From Teichococcus vastitatis (GTDB lineage Bacteria; Pseudomonadota; Alphaproteobacteria; Acetobacterales; Acetobacteraceae): a DNA stretch of 64,000 bases. The DNA is taken from positions 62,001-126,000 of the forward strand of contig NZ_QXGS01000006.1 in assembly GCF_003604215.1 (NCBI RefSeq). The letters run 5' to 3'. The position numbers and the translations under genes are program-made. Every line of letters starts with the position of its first letter. Position 1 is the first letter of the stretch. Below the pieces are notes generated by a model. It worked only from the letters and a program-made list of their open reading frames with translations. It was not told the DNA's origin and searched no databases. This document shows positions 1-8,779 of this stretch, piece by piece.

Positions 1-426
1 CAGCGCCGCGTCGCGCGCCTCCCGCTTGCCGCCCCCGCCGCTGCCGGAACGGTTGTGCGCCAGCCAGGCTTCGGAGATCTGCCGGCCCACCGTCATCACC
101 GGGTTCAGCGAGTATTTCGGGTCCTGCATGATCAGCCCGATGCGGCCGCCGCGCAGCGTGCGCATCTGCCGCTCGGAGGCGCCCAGCACGTCGATCCCGT
201 CGAAGCGCAGCGCCTCGGCCCGGACACGGGCGGCCTGCGGCAGCAGGCGCATCAGCGCCCGCCCCGTGACCGACTTGCCCGAGCCGCTCTCGCCGACGAT
301 GCCGAGCTTCTCCCGCCCCATGGAAAAGGAGATGCCGCGCACCGCCTGGGTGAAGCCGGACGGGTTGGGGAAGTCCACCCGGAGGTCGCGGATCTCGACC
401 AGATTGCCGTTGTTCATGCCGCTCAT
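1..426 (-). CDS. Peptide ABC transporter ATP-binding protein (DppD/OppD-like), 3' part missing
   Basis: The first 142 codons of an ATPase of the dipeptide/oligopeptide/nickel importer family, which would energise uptake through the two permeases encoded just upstream. A Walker A motif (GESGSGKS) is visible, followed by the region leading to the Q-loop (LIMQDPKYSLNPVMTVG). The ABC signature and Walker B lie beyond the left edge. The start ATG at 426 overlaps the TGA of the upstream permease gene by four bases (ATGA), so translation is probably coupled. Substrate cannot be told from this fragment; peptide is inferred from family and neighbours. Confidence 0.9.
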   Translation of the reverse strand, partial: MSGMNNGNLVEIRDLRVDFPNPSGFTQAVRGISFSMGREKLGIVGESGSGKSVTGRALMRLLPQAARVRAEALRFDGIDVLGASERQMRTLRGGRIGLIMQDPKYSLNPVMTVGRQISEAWLAHNRSGSGGGGKREARDAAL

Positions 427-1325
427 CGCTGCTTCGGGTCCAGCACGTCGCGCAGCCCGTCGCCCAGCAGGTTGAAGGCGAGGGAGGCGGTGAAGATGGC
501 GATGCCCGGGATCACCGGCACCCACCACTGCTCCAGGATGAAGCGCCGCGCCGTCGCGATCATGGTGCCCCATTCCGGGATCGGCGGCTGCGCGCCGAGG
601 CCGAGGAAGCCGAGGCCGGCCGCGGTCAGGATGATCGAGGACATGTCCAGCGTGACGCGCACGGTGAGGGAGGGCATGCACATCGGCGTCACGTGCTTCC
701 AGATGACGCGCCAGTGGGAGGCGCCGGTCATCCGCACGGCGGCGATGTAGTCGGTGTTGCGGATGGTCAGCGTCTCGGCCCGCGCCAGCCGCGCATAGGG
801 CGGCCAGGCGGTGAGCGCGATGGCGACCACGGCGCTTTCCACGCCGGGCTTCATGGCGGCCACGAAGGCCAGCGCCAGGATCAGCCGGGGAAAGGCCAGG
901 AACACGTCGGTGACGCGCATCAGCACCTTGTCGAGCAGGCCGCCGGCATAGCCCGCGACGCAGCCGACCACGAGGCCGAGCGGCGCCACCAGGATCACCA
1001 CCGCCACCACCATGCCGAGGGTGACGCGGCCGCCATACAGCAGGCGGGACCAGGAATCGCGCCCCAGCTCGTCGGTGCCGAACCAGTGGGCGGCGGAGGG
1101 CGGCTGCAGGCGGTTGGCCAGCTGCTGGGCGCCGGGATCATGCGTCGCCAGCAGCGGCGCGAAGATCGCCAGCAGCAGCATGGCGACCACGATCAACAGC
1201 CCGGCGACCGCCAGCCAGTTGCGGCGGAAGGCCAGCCAGAGCTGGTAGCGCCGGCCCCAGCGCGCCTGGGCGCGGGAGGCGGGCGTGTCGGAAAGCAGCC
1301 ATTCGCGGCGCGTTGTTGCGGACAT
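423..1325 (-). CDS. Peptide ABC transporter permease, DppC-like
   Basis: A 300-residue inner-membrane permease of the binding-protein-dependent transport family. The N-terminal cytoplasmic stretch precedes a first membrane helix near residues 37-60. The segment HWFGTDELGRDSWSRLLYG is the classic DppC/OppC signature after the first periplasmic region. The EAA-type loop that contacts the ATPase lies around the AAVRMTGASHWRVIWKHV stretch. The gene sits 14 bases downstream of the DppB-like permease and overlaps the ATPase start by four bases. It should form the heterodimeric channel with the DppB-like partner. Confidence 0.93.
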   Translation of the reverse strand: MSATTRREWLLSDTPASRAQARWGRRYQLWLAFRRNWLAVAGLLIVVAMLLLAIFAPLLATHDPGAQQLANRLQPPSAAHWFGTDELGRDSWSRLLYGGRVTLGMVVAVVILVAPLGLVVGCVAGYAGGLLDKVLMRVTDVFLAFPRLILALAFVAAMKPGVESAVVAIALTAWPPYARLARAETLTIRNTDYIAAVRMTGASHWRVIWKHVTPMCMPSLTVRVTLDMSSIILTAAGLGFLGLGAQPPIPEWGTMIATARRFILEQWWVPVIPGIAIFTASLAFNLLGDGLRDVLDPKQR

Positions 1326-1339
1326 CTTACCTCACCCCC

Positions 1340-2443
1340 TCACTTCACGCGGGGATCGAGCAGCCGGTACAGCAGGTCCGACAGCAGGTTCAGAACAACG
1401 TAGATCAGCCCGACCACCAGCGTCGCACCCAGCACCGCGTTCATGTCGGCGTTCAGCAGCGACACGGTGAGGTACTGGCCGAGGCCGGGCCAGGAGAAGA
1501 TCGTCTCGGTCAGCACGGCGCCTTCCAGCAGGCCTGCATAGGTCATGGCCAACACGGTCACCAGCGGCACCGCGGTGTTGCGGAAGGCGTGGCCCCAGAC
1601 AATGGTGCCGCGCGACAGGCCCTTGGCCCGCGCGGTGGTGACGTATTCGCTTTTCAGCTCGTTCAGCATGAAGGCGCGCGTCATGCGGGCGATATAGGCT
1701 AGGGAAAACATCGCCAGGACGCCGGCCGGCTGCGCCAGGTGCAGCAGCGCATCCTGGAAGGCGCCCCAGTCGCCGGCCAGCAGCGCGTCCAGCGTCAGGA
1801 TGCCGGTGCGGGTGTCCACCATGCCCTCGTAGAAGATGCTCTGCCGCCCGGGGCCCGGCAGCACGCCCCAATGCGCGTAGAACAGCAGCAGCGAGATCAG
1901 GCCGAGCACGAACACCGGCAGGGAATGCCCGGCGAGGCAGAACAGCCGCACCGCCTGGTCCACCCAGGACCCCTGCCGCGTCGCCGCCAGCACGCCGAGC
2001 GGGATGCCGAGCAGCATGGCGATGATCAGGGCGAGGGTCGCCAGCTCGAAGGTCGCCGGAAAGAAGCGGATGATGTCGTCGGTGACCGGGTTCGAGGTCA
2101 TCACCGAGCGCCCGAGGTCGCCCGTGACGATCTGCCCGAGGTAGCGCCAGAACTGCACGTAGAGCGGCTGGTCGAGGCCGAGCTGCAGCCGCGCCGCTTC
2201 CACCACATCCTGCGGGGCGCGGTCGCCGACAATGGCCAGCACGGGATCGATCGGCACCACCCGGCCGATGAAGAAGGTGACGAGAACGAGGCCGAACAGG
2301 GTGATCGGGATGCTGGCCAGCGTGCCCGAGACCGCCTGGAAGCGGAGGCGCAGGGCGGAGGGGCGGTTGCGCCCCCCTGCAGGCTGACCTGAAGGGCCCC
2401 CCGGCGGCGGCGCCGCCGCCGGGGATGTTGCGGTGTCGCTCAT
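1340..2443 (-). CDS. Peptide ABC transporter permease, DppB-like
   Basis: A 367-residue inner-membrane permease. I place the start at ATG 2443 because it overlaps the TGA of the binding-protein gene (ATGA) and leaves a natural N-terminus (MSDTATSPAAAPPPGG) before the first helix (PITLFGLVLVTFFIG). DppB-type features include the LGLDQPLYVQFWRYLGQI segment with GDLGRS, and a C-terminal EAA loop (KGLSRGTIVWGHAFRNTAVP). The proline/glycine-rich 35-residue N-terminal tail is longer than usual for the family. It pairs with the DppC-like permease immediately downstream. Confidence 0.93.
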   Translation of the reverse strand: MSDTATSPAAAPPPGGPSGQPAGGRNRPSALRLRFQAVSGTLASIPITLFGLVLVTFFIGRVVPIDPVLAIVGDRAPQDVVEAARLQLGLDQPLYVQFWRYLGQIVTGDLGRSVMTSNPVTDDIIRFFPATFELATLALIIAMLLGIPLGVLAATRQGSWVDQAVRLFCLAGHSLPVFVLGLISLLLFYAHWGVLPGPGRQSIFYEGMVDTRTGILTLDALLAGDWGAFQDALLHLAQPAGVLAMFSLAYIARMTRAFMLNELKSEYVTTARAKGLSRGTIVWGHAFRNTAVPLVTVLAMTYAGLLEGAVLTETIFSWPGLGQYLTVSLLNADMNAVLGATLVVGLIYVVLNLLSDLLYRLLDPRVK

Positions 2444-4047
2444 GCCTTGGTGATGTTGGTGTAGGAATGCCGGTCGTTCATCGGGCCCATGTCGAAGCCC
2501 TTCACCGCGGCGCGGGACACCGCGACCTCGATCTCCTGCAGCATGATCACGAAGGGCGACACCTGCTGGTGCTCCTTCTGGATGTCCACATACATCGCCG
2601 AGCGCTTCTCCGAATCCGTTTCCTTCAGCGCCGCCAGCGTCTTCTGCGACAGCTCGGGGATCTCCCAGCTGGCGCGCCAGGCGATGGTGCGGTTCTTGGC
2701 GTTCTCGCTGTTGTCGAGATTGATCGAGAAGGCCTCGGCGTTGCTGTGCGGGTCGAAGTAATCGGAGCCCCAGCGCACCATGGCGATGTCGTGCTGGCGG
2801 GCGCGGGTCTTGGTGATCACCGCGCGCTGCTCGCCGGGCAGCATCTGCAGGCGGATGCCGATCTCGGCCAAGTTGGCCTGGATCGCCTGGGCGATGTCGG
2901 AGGTCGGCGCGCCCGAGAAGTAGTCGAGCGCCACCTCGAAGCCGTCGGCGTGGCCGGCCTTGGCCAGCAGGGCCTTCGCCTCGGCGGTGTTCTTGGAGAA
3001 GGGGTGCTCGGTCAGCGCGCCGGGCAGGCCGGCCGGCAGGAAGGCCTGGTGCACCGCGTAGGTGGTGGGCACGATGTTCTTCTGGATGGCGTCGTAGTCG
3101 AGCGCCAGCTTGATCGCCTGCCGCACCTCGGGCTTCGACAGGATCGGGTGCTTCTGGTTCAGGCTCAGATACATCAGGCTCGCCTTGCGGGCGTACTGCA
3201 CCGAGAATTTCGGGTCCTTCTCCACCTGCTTCACCTGGTCGGCCACCAGGTTGCGGGCGATGTCCACGTCGCCGCGCTGCAGGCCGAGCAGCTGCGCCGA
3301 GGGGTCGGCGATGTGGCGCATGATGATGCGCTTGACCTTGGGCTGGTGGTCGGCATTCGGGTTGGCGTCGAGCATCACGCTCTCGCTGGCCTTCCATTGC
3401 CGCACCGCATAGGGGCCAGAGCCGGCGGAATTCTGCTTCAGCCACGCATTGCCCAGGTCATCGCCCTGGACGTGCGACATCACGGTCGCCTTCTCCACCA
3501 CTGAGCCGACGGCGGCCGAGAGGCAGTACAGCAGGAAGGACGCCGCGGTCGGCTCGGCCGTCCGCAGCACCACGGTGCGCGGGTCGGTGGCGCGGATGCG
3601 CTCGGCCACGTTGTCGCGGGTGAAGCCGAACTGGTTGATGATGAAGGCGGGCGACTTGTTGAGGATCACCGCGCGGCTCAGGGAGAAGGCCACGTCCTCC
3701 GCCGTCACCGGCTTGCCGGAGGCGAATTTCGGGCCCTGCCGCAGGGTAAAGGTGAAGGTCTTGTTGTCGGACGAGACCTCCCACTTCTCCGCCAGCTCGC
3801 CCTGCAGGCTCGCCGGGTCGGAGTTCGGGGTGGTGACCAGCTTCTGGTACACGTTGCCGGCGATCTCCGACGCGGTGTATTCGAAGGCCTCGTGCGGATC
3901 GAGGCTGATGATGTCGTCGATCTGCTTGGCGAAGACCAGCACGTTGGCGGGCGTCTGTGCGGCGGCCGGGCGCACCCCCAGGCGGGCCAGCATCGGCACG
4001 GATGCCACGGCCGCGGAAGCGAGCAGGACGGAACGTCGGGTAAGCAT
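2440..4047 (-). CDS. ABC transporter substrate-binding protein, family 5 (peptide/nickel type)
   Basis: A 535-residue periplasmic solute-binding protein of the SBP family 5 group. The N-terminus (MLTRRSVLLASAAVASVP) is an export signal with a twin-arginine-like RR and an AAA-Q cleavage site near residue 31. The body has the family pattern: an N-terminal LDPHEAFEYTASEIAGNVYQ stretch, the KWEVSSDNKTFTFTLRQG region and the GSGPY motif. The start at 4047 is chosen because an AGGAGG ribosome-binding site lies at 4058-4063, ten bases upstream. It is the first gene of the importer operon, so the promoter should be in 4064-4208. Ligand not determined. Confidence 0.93.
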   Translation of the reverse strand: MLTRRSVLLASAAVASVPMLARLGVRPAAAQTPANVLVFAKQIDDIISLDPHEAFEYTASEIAGNVYQKLVTTPNSDPASLQGELAEKWEVSSDNKTFTFTLRQGPKFASGKPVTAEDVAFSLSRAVILNKSPAFIINQFGFTRDNVAERIRATDPRTVVLRTAEPTAASFLLYCLSAAVGSVVEKATVMSHVQGDDLGNAWLKQNSAGSGPYAVRQWKASESVMLDANPNADHQPKVKRIIMRHIADPSAQLLGLQRGDVDIARNLVADQVKQVEKDPKFSVQYARKASLMYLSLNQKHPILSKPEVRQAIKLALDYDAIQKNIVPTTYAVHQAFLPAGLPGALTEHPFSKNTAEAKALLAKAGHADGFEVALDYFSGAPTSDIAQAIQANLAEIGIRLQMLPGEQRAVITKTRARQHDIAMVRWGSDYFDPHSNAEAFSINLDNSENAKNRTIAWRASWEIPELSQKTLAALKETDSEKRSAMYVDIQKEHQQVSPFVIMLQEIEVAVSRAAVKGFDMGPMNDRHSYTNITKA

Positions 4048-4208
4048 GGGTGTTGGACCTCCTGAACCCCGCTTCTGTAGCGCGGGGCAGGGGGGCTCCG
4101 CCACGCCCCCGGCCGGGTCCGGCTCGCGGCGGGCTTCGCGCAAAGCCGTGAACGGCGCGCGCGCGGCTGTGTTCGGCAGAGCTCTGGCGCGGCTTTCGCC
4201 GCCATGCG

Positions 4209-4901
4209 ATGGGGCCGGGCATGGAACACTGGCAGTCCTTCCGGCCCGAGCCTCAGCGCGACGCCTTCATCGACAGCTACCCGGCGCCGATGCCGAACGG
4301 GCTCAGCCTGTGCATGCCGCTGCGCGACTATGGCGCCACCGCCGTGGCCGGGCTGATCGTCAACCAGGCCAGTTTCGGCGTGCATCACGCCATCACCGCC
4401 TGGATGGCGGCGGCGGCGCGCCCGCTGGGCGCCGAGATCGTGGTCGGCATGCCGACCCTCGGGCACGGGCTGGCCGGGCCGGTGGCGGAGGCGCTGGGCC
4501 ATCCCAACTGGGTGGCGCCCGGCTATTCGCGCAAGAAATGGTACGACCCGGCCTTGTCGGTGCCCACCGCCTCCTCCACCGCGCCGGATGCGCGGCGGGT
4601 CTGGCTCGACCCGCACCTGCTGCCGCGGCTGTCGGGGCGGCGGGTGCTGCTGCTGGATGACGTGATCAGCACCGGCTCCTCCGCCCTGGCGGGGCTGGCC
4701 CTGCTGGCCTCGGCGGGGGTGCAGCCGGTCGGGCTGTGCGTCGCCATGGCGCAGGGCAACCGCTGGTGCGAGGCCTGGCCGCGCTCCATTCCCATCGCCG
4801 CCGCCTTCGCCACGCCGCTGTTCCGCCGCGACGAGGAGGGCGGCCGGCGCTGGGTGCCCGATGCCTCCACGCTGCCCTCGGGCCTGCTGCTGCCCGGCTG
4901 A
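4209..4901 (+). CDS. Phosphoribosyltransferase family protein
   Basis: A 230-residue type I PRTase-fold protein. The PRPP-binding loop is clear (LLLDDVISTGSS, about residues 154-165), preceded by a hydrophobic beta strand. The N-terminal half has the APRT/xanthine-PRT style arrangement (PLRDYGATAVAGLIVNQASF, then GAEIVVGMPTLGHGLAGPVA). Such proteins act in purine or pyrimidine salvage, but the base is not evident. ATG 4221 is an equally possible start, four codons in. The gene diverges from the ABC importer operon; the 160 bases between them must hold both promoters. Confidence 0.8.
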   Translation: MGPGMEHWQSFRPEPQRDAFIDSYPAPMPNGLSLCMPLRDYGATAVAGLIVNQASFGVHHAITAWMAAAARPLGAEIVVGMPTLGHGLAGPVAEALGHPNWVAPGYSRKKWYDPALSVPTASSTAPDARRVWLDPHLLPRLSGRRVLLLDDVISTGSSALAGLALLASAGVQPVGLCVAMAQGNRWCEAWPRSIPIAAAFATPLFRRDEEGGRRWVPDASTLPSGLLLPG

Positions 4902-4983
4902 GGGCGCGCGGCCCGCCGCCTTCAGGACATCCCGGCCCGTTCCGGGCCTTTCCCGCCGCGGCGATCCGCATTAATCCGGCGCG

Positions 4984-5379
4984 ATGTCCGCACCCGCCCC
5001 GCCCTCCCCACTGTCCCGTGCCTGGCTGTGCGCCGGCGCGCTGTCCGGGCTGCTGGCGGTGGCGCTGTCGGCCTGGGCCGCGCACGGGCTGGCGCCGCGC
5101 CTGGACGAGGCCGGGAACCGCATGGTGCAGAGCGCGCTGACCCTGCAGGGCTGGCATGCCCTGGCGCTGCTGGCGACCGGCCTGCTGGCCGAGCGCCGCG
5201 CCGGGCGGCTCGCGCATTATGCCGGCGGCTGCTTTCTGCTGGGCAGCCTGGGCTTCTGCGGCGCGGTCTGGTGGCTGGTGCTGACGGGCACTTCAATCGG
5301 CGTCGCGCCGCTGGGCGGCACGCTGTTGATGCTGGGCTGGCTGCTGCTGGCCATTGCCGGGCTGCGCCGCCCGGCATGA
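4984..5379 (+). CDS. DUF423 family inner-membrane protein
   Basis: A small 131-residue, mostly hydrophobic protein with about four membrane helices. It shows the DUF423 layout: helix 1 ending in AWAAHGLAPRLDE, a central WHALALLATGLL helix, a GSLGFCGAVWWLVLTG segment, and a C-terminal APLGGTLLMLGWLLLAIAG helix. The biochemical role of the family is unknown. Its TGA overlaps the ATG of the methyltransferase gene (ATGA at 5376-5379), so the two are translationally coupled. The family is often found near RlmM-like methyltransferases in proteobacteria, which fits here. Confidence 0.88.
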   Translation: MSAPAPPSPLSRAWLCAGALSGLLAVALSAWAAHGLAPRLDEAGNRMVQSALTLQGWHALALLATGLLAERRAGRLAHYAGGCFLLGSLGFCGAVWWLVLTGTSIGVAPLGGTLLMLGWLLLAIAGLRRPA

Positions 5380-6299
5380 CGATCCGCTCGGCCTTCCGCG
5401 CCCATGAGGGGTTCGAGCGCGAGCTGGAGGAGGAGCTGCGCCGCGCCGGCGTGGCGGTCGCGTCCTGGCACGGCCCGCTGGCGCTGAGCGAGGCGCCGCC
5501 GGTGCCCGCCGCCTGGGCGCTCGATGTCTGGACCGATGTTCGCGAAGCCGAGGTGCCCTCGATCAAAGGCGCCGCGAACGCTTTGCGCGCCATTCAGCGC
5601 AACTGGGCGCTGGAGCCGGTGCTGCACCACCGGCGCGCCGCGCTGATCGAGGCGGCGCTGCCCCCGGTCAAGGCGCGCCCGCTGCGCTTTCCCGAGCCGG
5701 CGCCCAGCGGCCATCTCGGCGCCTGGTCGCTGCTGGCGCCGGACCGGATGCTGTTTTCCCCCACCAAGACCAGCCCCTTCGTGCAGGGCCAGGTGCGCTT
5801 CGCCGAGGACCGCGAGGGCCCGCCCTCCCGCGCCTATCTCAAGCTGTGGGAAGCGCTGACCCGGATCAATCGCTGGCCCGGGCCGGGCGAGGTGTCGCTC
5901 GACCTCGGCGCCGCGCCGGGCGGCTGGAGCTGGGCGCTGGCGCAGCTGGGCGGGGCGGTGGTGGCGGTGGACAAGGCGGCGATGGACCCCGCCCTTGCGG
6001 CGCTGCCCAACCTGTCCATCCGCACCGAGAGCGCCTTCGGGCTGGAGCCGGAGCGCGAGGCGCCGGTGGACTGGCTGTTCAGCGACATCATCTGCTACCC
6101 GGCGCGGCTGCTCGGGCTGGTGCGGCGCTGGATGGCGGCGGGGCGGGCGCGGAACTTCGTCTGCACCATCAAGTTCCAGGGCGAGACGGACCACGACACC
6201 GCCGCGGAATTCGCCGCCATTCCCGGCGCGCAGCTGTTCCATGGCGCGCACAACAAGCACGAGCTGATGTTCTGCCTGCTGGACCGGCCGGCGGCATGA
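5376..6299 (+). CDS. RlmM-like FtsJ-fold RNA 2'-O-methyltransferase
   Basis: A 307-residue SAM-dependent methyltransferase with the RrmJ/FtsJ fold. Motif I is LDLGAAPGGWSWALAQLGG (about residues 175-193), followed by VVAVDKA as the acidic strand. A catalytic-type lysine lies in VCTIKFQGETDH, and the C-terminal HNKHELMFCLL strand matches RlmM (23S rRNA C2498 methylation). It is shorter than E. coli RlmM, chiefly in the N-terminal RNA-binding half, so exact target identity is inferred. Both ends overlap neighbours by ATGA, making it the middle of a coupled run. Confidence 0.8.
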   Translation: MTIRSAFRAHEGFERELEEELRRAGVAVASWHGPLALSEAPPVPAAWALDVWTDVREAEVPSIKGAANALRAIQRNWALEPVLHHRRAALIEAALPPVKARPLRFPEPAPSGHLGAWSLLAPDRMLFSPTKTSPFVQGQVRFAEDREGPPSRAYLKLWEALTRINRWPGPGEVSLDLGAAPGGWSWALAQLGGAVVAVDKAAMDPALAALPNLSIRTESAFGLEPEREAPVDWLFSDIICYPARLLGLVRRWMAAGRARNFVCTIKFQGETDHDTAAEFAAIPGAQLFHGAHNKHELMFCLLDRPAA

Positions 6300-6907
6300 G
6301 GCGGAAGCCGCTGTTCAAGATCTGGCTGGCCTTGGCGGCCCTCGTGATCGGCCTGATCGGCACCGGGGAGGTGACGCAGGGCGACCTGACGCGGCTGTTC
6401 CGGGCCGTGACCCGCGCCCTGCAATCCGAAGCCCCGCGCCAGGCGGCCCGGGAGGCGCGGCCGGGCGAGACCCTGTCCGGCCGCCCGCGCATCATCGATG
6501 GCGACACCATCGACCTGGACGGCGTGCGGGTGCGGATGCAGGGCATCGACGCGCTGGAGCACGACCAGAGCTGCCGGCGCGGCGCCGGCCGCTTCGAATG
6601 CGGCGCCGCGGCGAGGGAGGCGCTGGCGGAGCTGGTCGGCAACCGGGTGGTGACCTGCGAGCCGGACGGCTCCCTCACCCATGGGCGCACGGTGGCCATC
6701 TGCTTCGTGCCGGGCTCCGGCGGCAGCCGGGTCGACCTCAACGAGGCAATGGTGCGCTCGGGCTATGCCTTCGATTGCCCCCGCTTCTCGGACCGCCGCT
6801 ACGCCGCGGCCGAGGCGGCGGCGCGGCGCGACAAGGCCGGCGCCTGGGCCGGACGGTTCGACTTCCCCTGGTCGCACCGCGACCGCGCCGGGGCCTGCGG
6901 CCGCTGA
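6296..6907 (+). CDS. Thermonuclease (SNase-like) family protein, membrane-anchored or secreted
   Basis: A 203-residue protein with an N-terminal hydrophobic helix (LFKIWLALAALVIGLIGTG), then an SNase-like OB-fold domain from about residue 62. The conserved start IIDGDTIDLDGVRVRMQGID is present, as is a late NEAMVRSGYAF segment and an AAARRDKAGAWAG helix typical of the fold. It should act outside the cytoplasmic membrane on nucleic acid, though several family members are inactive. It overlaps the methyltransferase stop (ATGA) and the mtgA start (TGATG). Confidence 0.82.
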   Translation: MRRKPLFKIWLALAALVIGLIGTGEVTQGDLTRLFRAVTRALQSEAPRQAAREARPGETLSGRPRIIDGDTIDLDGVRVRMQGIDALEHDQSCRRGAGRFECGAAAREALAELVGNRVVTCEPDGSLTHGRTVAICFVPGSGGSRVDLNEAMVRSGYAFDCPRFSDRRYAAAEAAARRDKAGAWAGRFDFPWSHRDRAGACGR

Positions 6908-7581
6908 TGCGCGGGCGCTGGCCCGGCTGGCTGCGGCGCGCCCTGCTGCTGTTCCTGGCCGGGCCGCCGCTGCTGATCCTGATCTTCCGCTTCGTGCCCG
7001 TGCCGGTGACGCCGCTGATGCTGATCCGCGCGGCGCAGGGCTACGGCCTGTCCAAGGACTGGGTGGCGTATTCGGAGATGACGCCGGCGCTGGCCCATTC
7101 GGTGATCGCGGCCGAGGACAACACCTTCTGCACCCAGATGTTCGGCTTCGACCTGCCGGCGCTGCAGGGGCAGATCGCGGCGGCGCTGGAGGGCGAGCGG
7201 CCGCGCGGCGCCTCCACCCTCACCATGCAGGTGGCGAAGAACCTGTTCCTCTGGCCGGGGCGCGATCCGCTGCGCAAGGTGCTGGAAGCCTGGCTGACGC
7301 CGCAGGTGGCGCTGCTCTGGCCAAAGCGGCGGGTGCTGGAGGTGTATCTCAACATCGTCGAGTTCGGCCCTGGCACCTATGGCGCCGAGGCGGCCGCGCG
7401 CGACTTCTTCAACCGCCCGGCGGCGCGGCTTTCCGCGGCGCAATCGGCGCAGCTGGCGGCGGTGCTGCCTAGCCCGCTGAACTGGTCCGCCGCCGAGCCG
7501 GGCCCCTATGTGCGGGACCGCGCCGGCACCATCCGCCGCCGTACCGGGCAGCTCGGGCCACTGCTGGACTGCGCCGGCTAA
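6907..7581 (+). CDS. mtgA: Monofunctional peptidoglycan glycosyltransferase MtgA
   Basis: A 224-residue GT51 transglycosylase that polymerises lipid II into glycan chains at the periplasmic face. One N-terminal membrane helix (ALLLFLAGPPLLILIFRFV) anchors it. Family motifs run in order: SVIAAEDNTFC with the catalytic glutamate, GASTLTMQVAKNLFLW, RKVLEAWLT, and RVLEVYLNIVEFGPGTYG with the second conserved glutamate. In motif 1 the usual histidine three residues after Phe is not present (TFCTQMFGFD), a small deviation. The start ATG overlaps the previous TGA by one base. Length is normal for MtgA. Confidence 0.93.
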   Translation: MRGRWPGWLRRALLLFLAGPPLLILIFRFVPVPVTPLMLIRAAQGYGLSKDWVAYSEMTPALAHSVIAAEDNTFCTQMFGFDLPALQGQIAAALEGERPRGASTLTMQVAKNLFLWPGRDPLRKVLEAWLTPQVALLWPKRRVLEVYLNIVEFGPGTYGAEAAARDFFNRPAARLSAAQSAQLAAVLPSPLNWSAAEPGPYVRDRAGTIRRRTGQLGPLLDCAG

Positions 7582-7651
7582 CGAGGGAAGCGCCTGGCCG
7601 CGATCCTTGCTAGGGTCGAGGCCCCGGCATGGCGCAGCGGAGGCGAATCGG

Positions 7652-8188
7652 ATGGGCGCAACGGTTTGGCACTGCCACATCGCGGTGTCCCTCGACGGCA
7701 AGATCGCCCGCCCGGACGGTTCCGTCGACGATTGGCTGGCAGCGGACTACCCGGCCGAGGATTTCGGCTTCGGCGCCTTCTTTGCCGGCGTGGACGCGAT
7801 CCTGATGGGCCGGGGGACCTATGACGCGCTCCGGTGCTTCGGCGACTGGCCTTATCCCGGCAAGCCCACGATCGTGCTGACGGCGCGGCCGCTGGACGCG
7901 CTGCCGCCGCCGGGGGTGGAGGCGCGCTCCGGCGATGTCGCCGCGGTCGCCGCCGAGCTGGAGGCGCGGGGATATCGCCGGGTCTGGATCGAGGGCGGCG
8001 GCCAGGTCATCCGGTCCATGATCGCGATCAACAAGCTCGACCTGCTGGAGATGGCCGTGATCCCCGTCATCCTGGGCGACGGCATTCCGCTTTTCCCGGC
8101 GGGAACCGGCGAGCTGCGGCTGCGGCTGGCGCGGTGCGAGGCCAAGGCGAAGGGCGCCTTGCACCTGGTCTATGAGCGCATCGGCTGA
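7652..8188 (+). CDS. Dihydrofolate reductase family protein (RibD C-terminal type)
   Basis: A 178-residue DHFR-fold reductase. The N-terminus (VWHCHIAVSLDGKIARPDGS) and the central LMGRGTYDAL match the RibD-C/YwjB-like group rather than true FolA, and the GGGQVIRSMI and ILGDGIPLFP stretches complete the NADPH-binding fold. A GGAGG ribosome-binding site eight bases upstream supports ATG 7652. It stands 70 bases after mtgA and may have its own promoter. Substrate unknown; such proteins are often general pteridine- or flavin-type reductases. Confidence 0.85.
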   Translation: MGATVWHCHIAVSLDGKIARPDGSVDDWLAADYPAEDFGFGAFFAGVDAILMGRGTYDALRCFGDWPYPGKPTIVLTARPLDALPPPGVEARSGDVAAVAAELEARGYRRVWIEGGGQVIRSMIAINKLDLLEMAVIPVILGDGIPLFPAGTGELRLRLARCEAKAKGALHLVYERIG

Positions 8189-8221
8189 GGGGGCCCGGCT
8201 CCCGGAGGCCGGGCCTTCCTG

Positions 8222-8704
8222 TCAGGCCCCGGCGCGCTCGACCCGCGCCAGCAGGCAGCCGGGGCGGGCGGTGTGGATGTTGACGAAGCGGGTGCGCGGA
8301 TCGTCCAGGGCACGCCGCAGCGGCGCCTCCACCTCCCGCCCGGCGCAGACCTGGCCCAGATCGTAGAGGCACTGGTCCTCGGCGTCGTAGGCGCGCACCG
8401 AGACCAGCGGGTTGGCCTGGATGATCGGCGCCACCCGGCCGGCCTCGGCGAAGCGGGAACAGGGATCGGCGTGCAGGAAGATGGGGCTCGGCGTCCAGTA
8501 GATGCCGAGCGGCGCCGGCAGGTCGTAGGAGCCGAGCAGCACAACCTCCCCCGGCTGGGCCAGCTGCAGGCAGTGGCGGCACGGGAACGCCCCGGCGCCG
8601 TCGGCGATTCGGCGGCGCAGCGTGTTGCCGCGGTCGTCGAGGCCGGTGCGGCGGAAGCGCTCGGCGGTGGCGGTGGTGATCGGGATGCAGTGGAACGCGG
8701 TCAT
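8222..8704 (-). CDS. DUF1203 domain-containing protein
   Basis: A 160-residue soluble protein. The family pattern is visible: a PCRHCLQLAQPGEVVLLGSY stretch (two cysteines and a histidine, possibly metal binding), then GIYWTPSPIFLHADPC, then a C-terminal FVNIHTARPGCLLARVER strand. Function of DUF1203 is unknown. ATG 8704 is preceded by AGGAGA at a proper distance, whereas the longer open frame has no such site. It converges with the DHFR-family gene, the two stops being 33 bases apart. Confidence 0.85.
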   Translation of the reverse strand: MTAFHCIPITTATAERFRRTGLDDRGNTLRRRIADGAGAFPCRHCLQLAQPGEVVLLGSYDLPAPLGIYWTPSPIFLHADPCSRFAEAGRVAPIIQANPLVSVRAYDAEDQCLYDLGQVCAGREVEAPLRRALDDPRTRFVNIHTARPGCLLARVERAGA

Positions 8705-8779
8705 GCGGGGTGTCTCCTGGGCCGCCAGCCTGCCCCGGCCCATGGGCCGCCGCACTCCGCCGCCTGCGCGGCAATCGCC

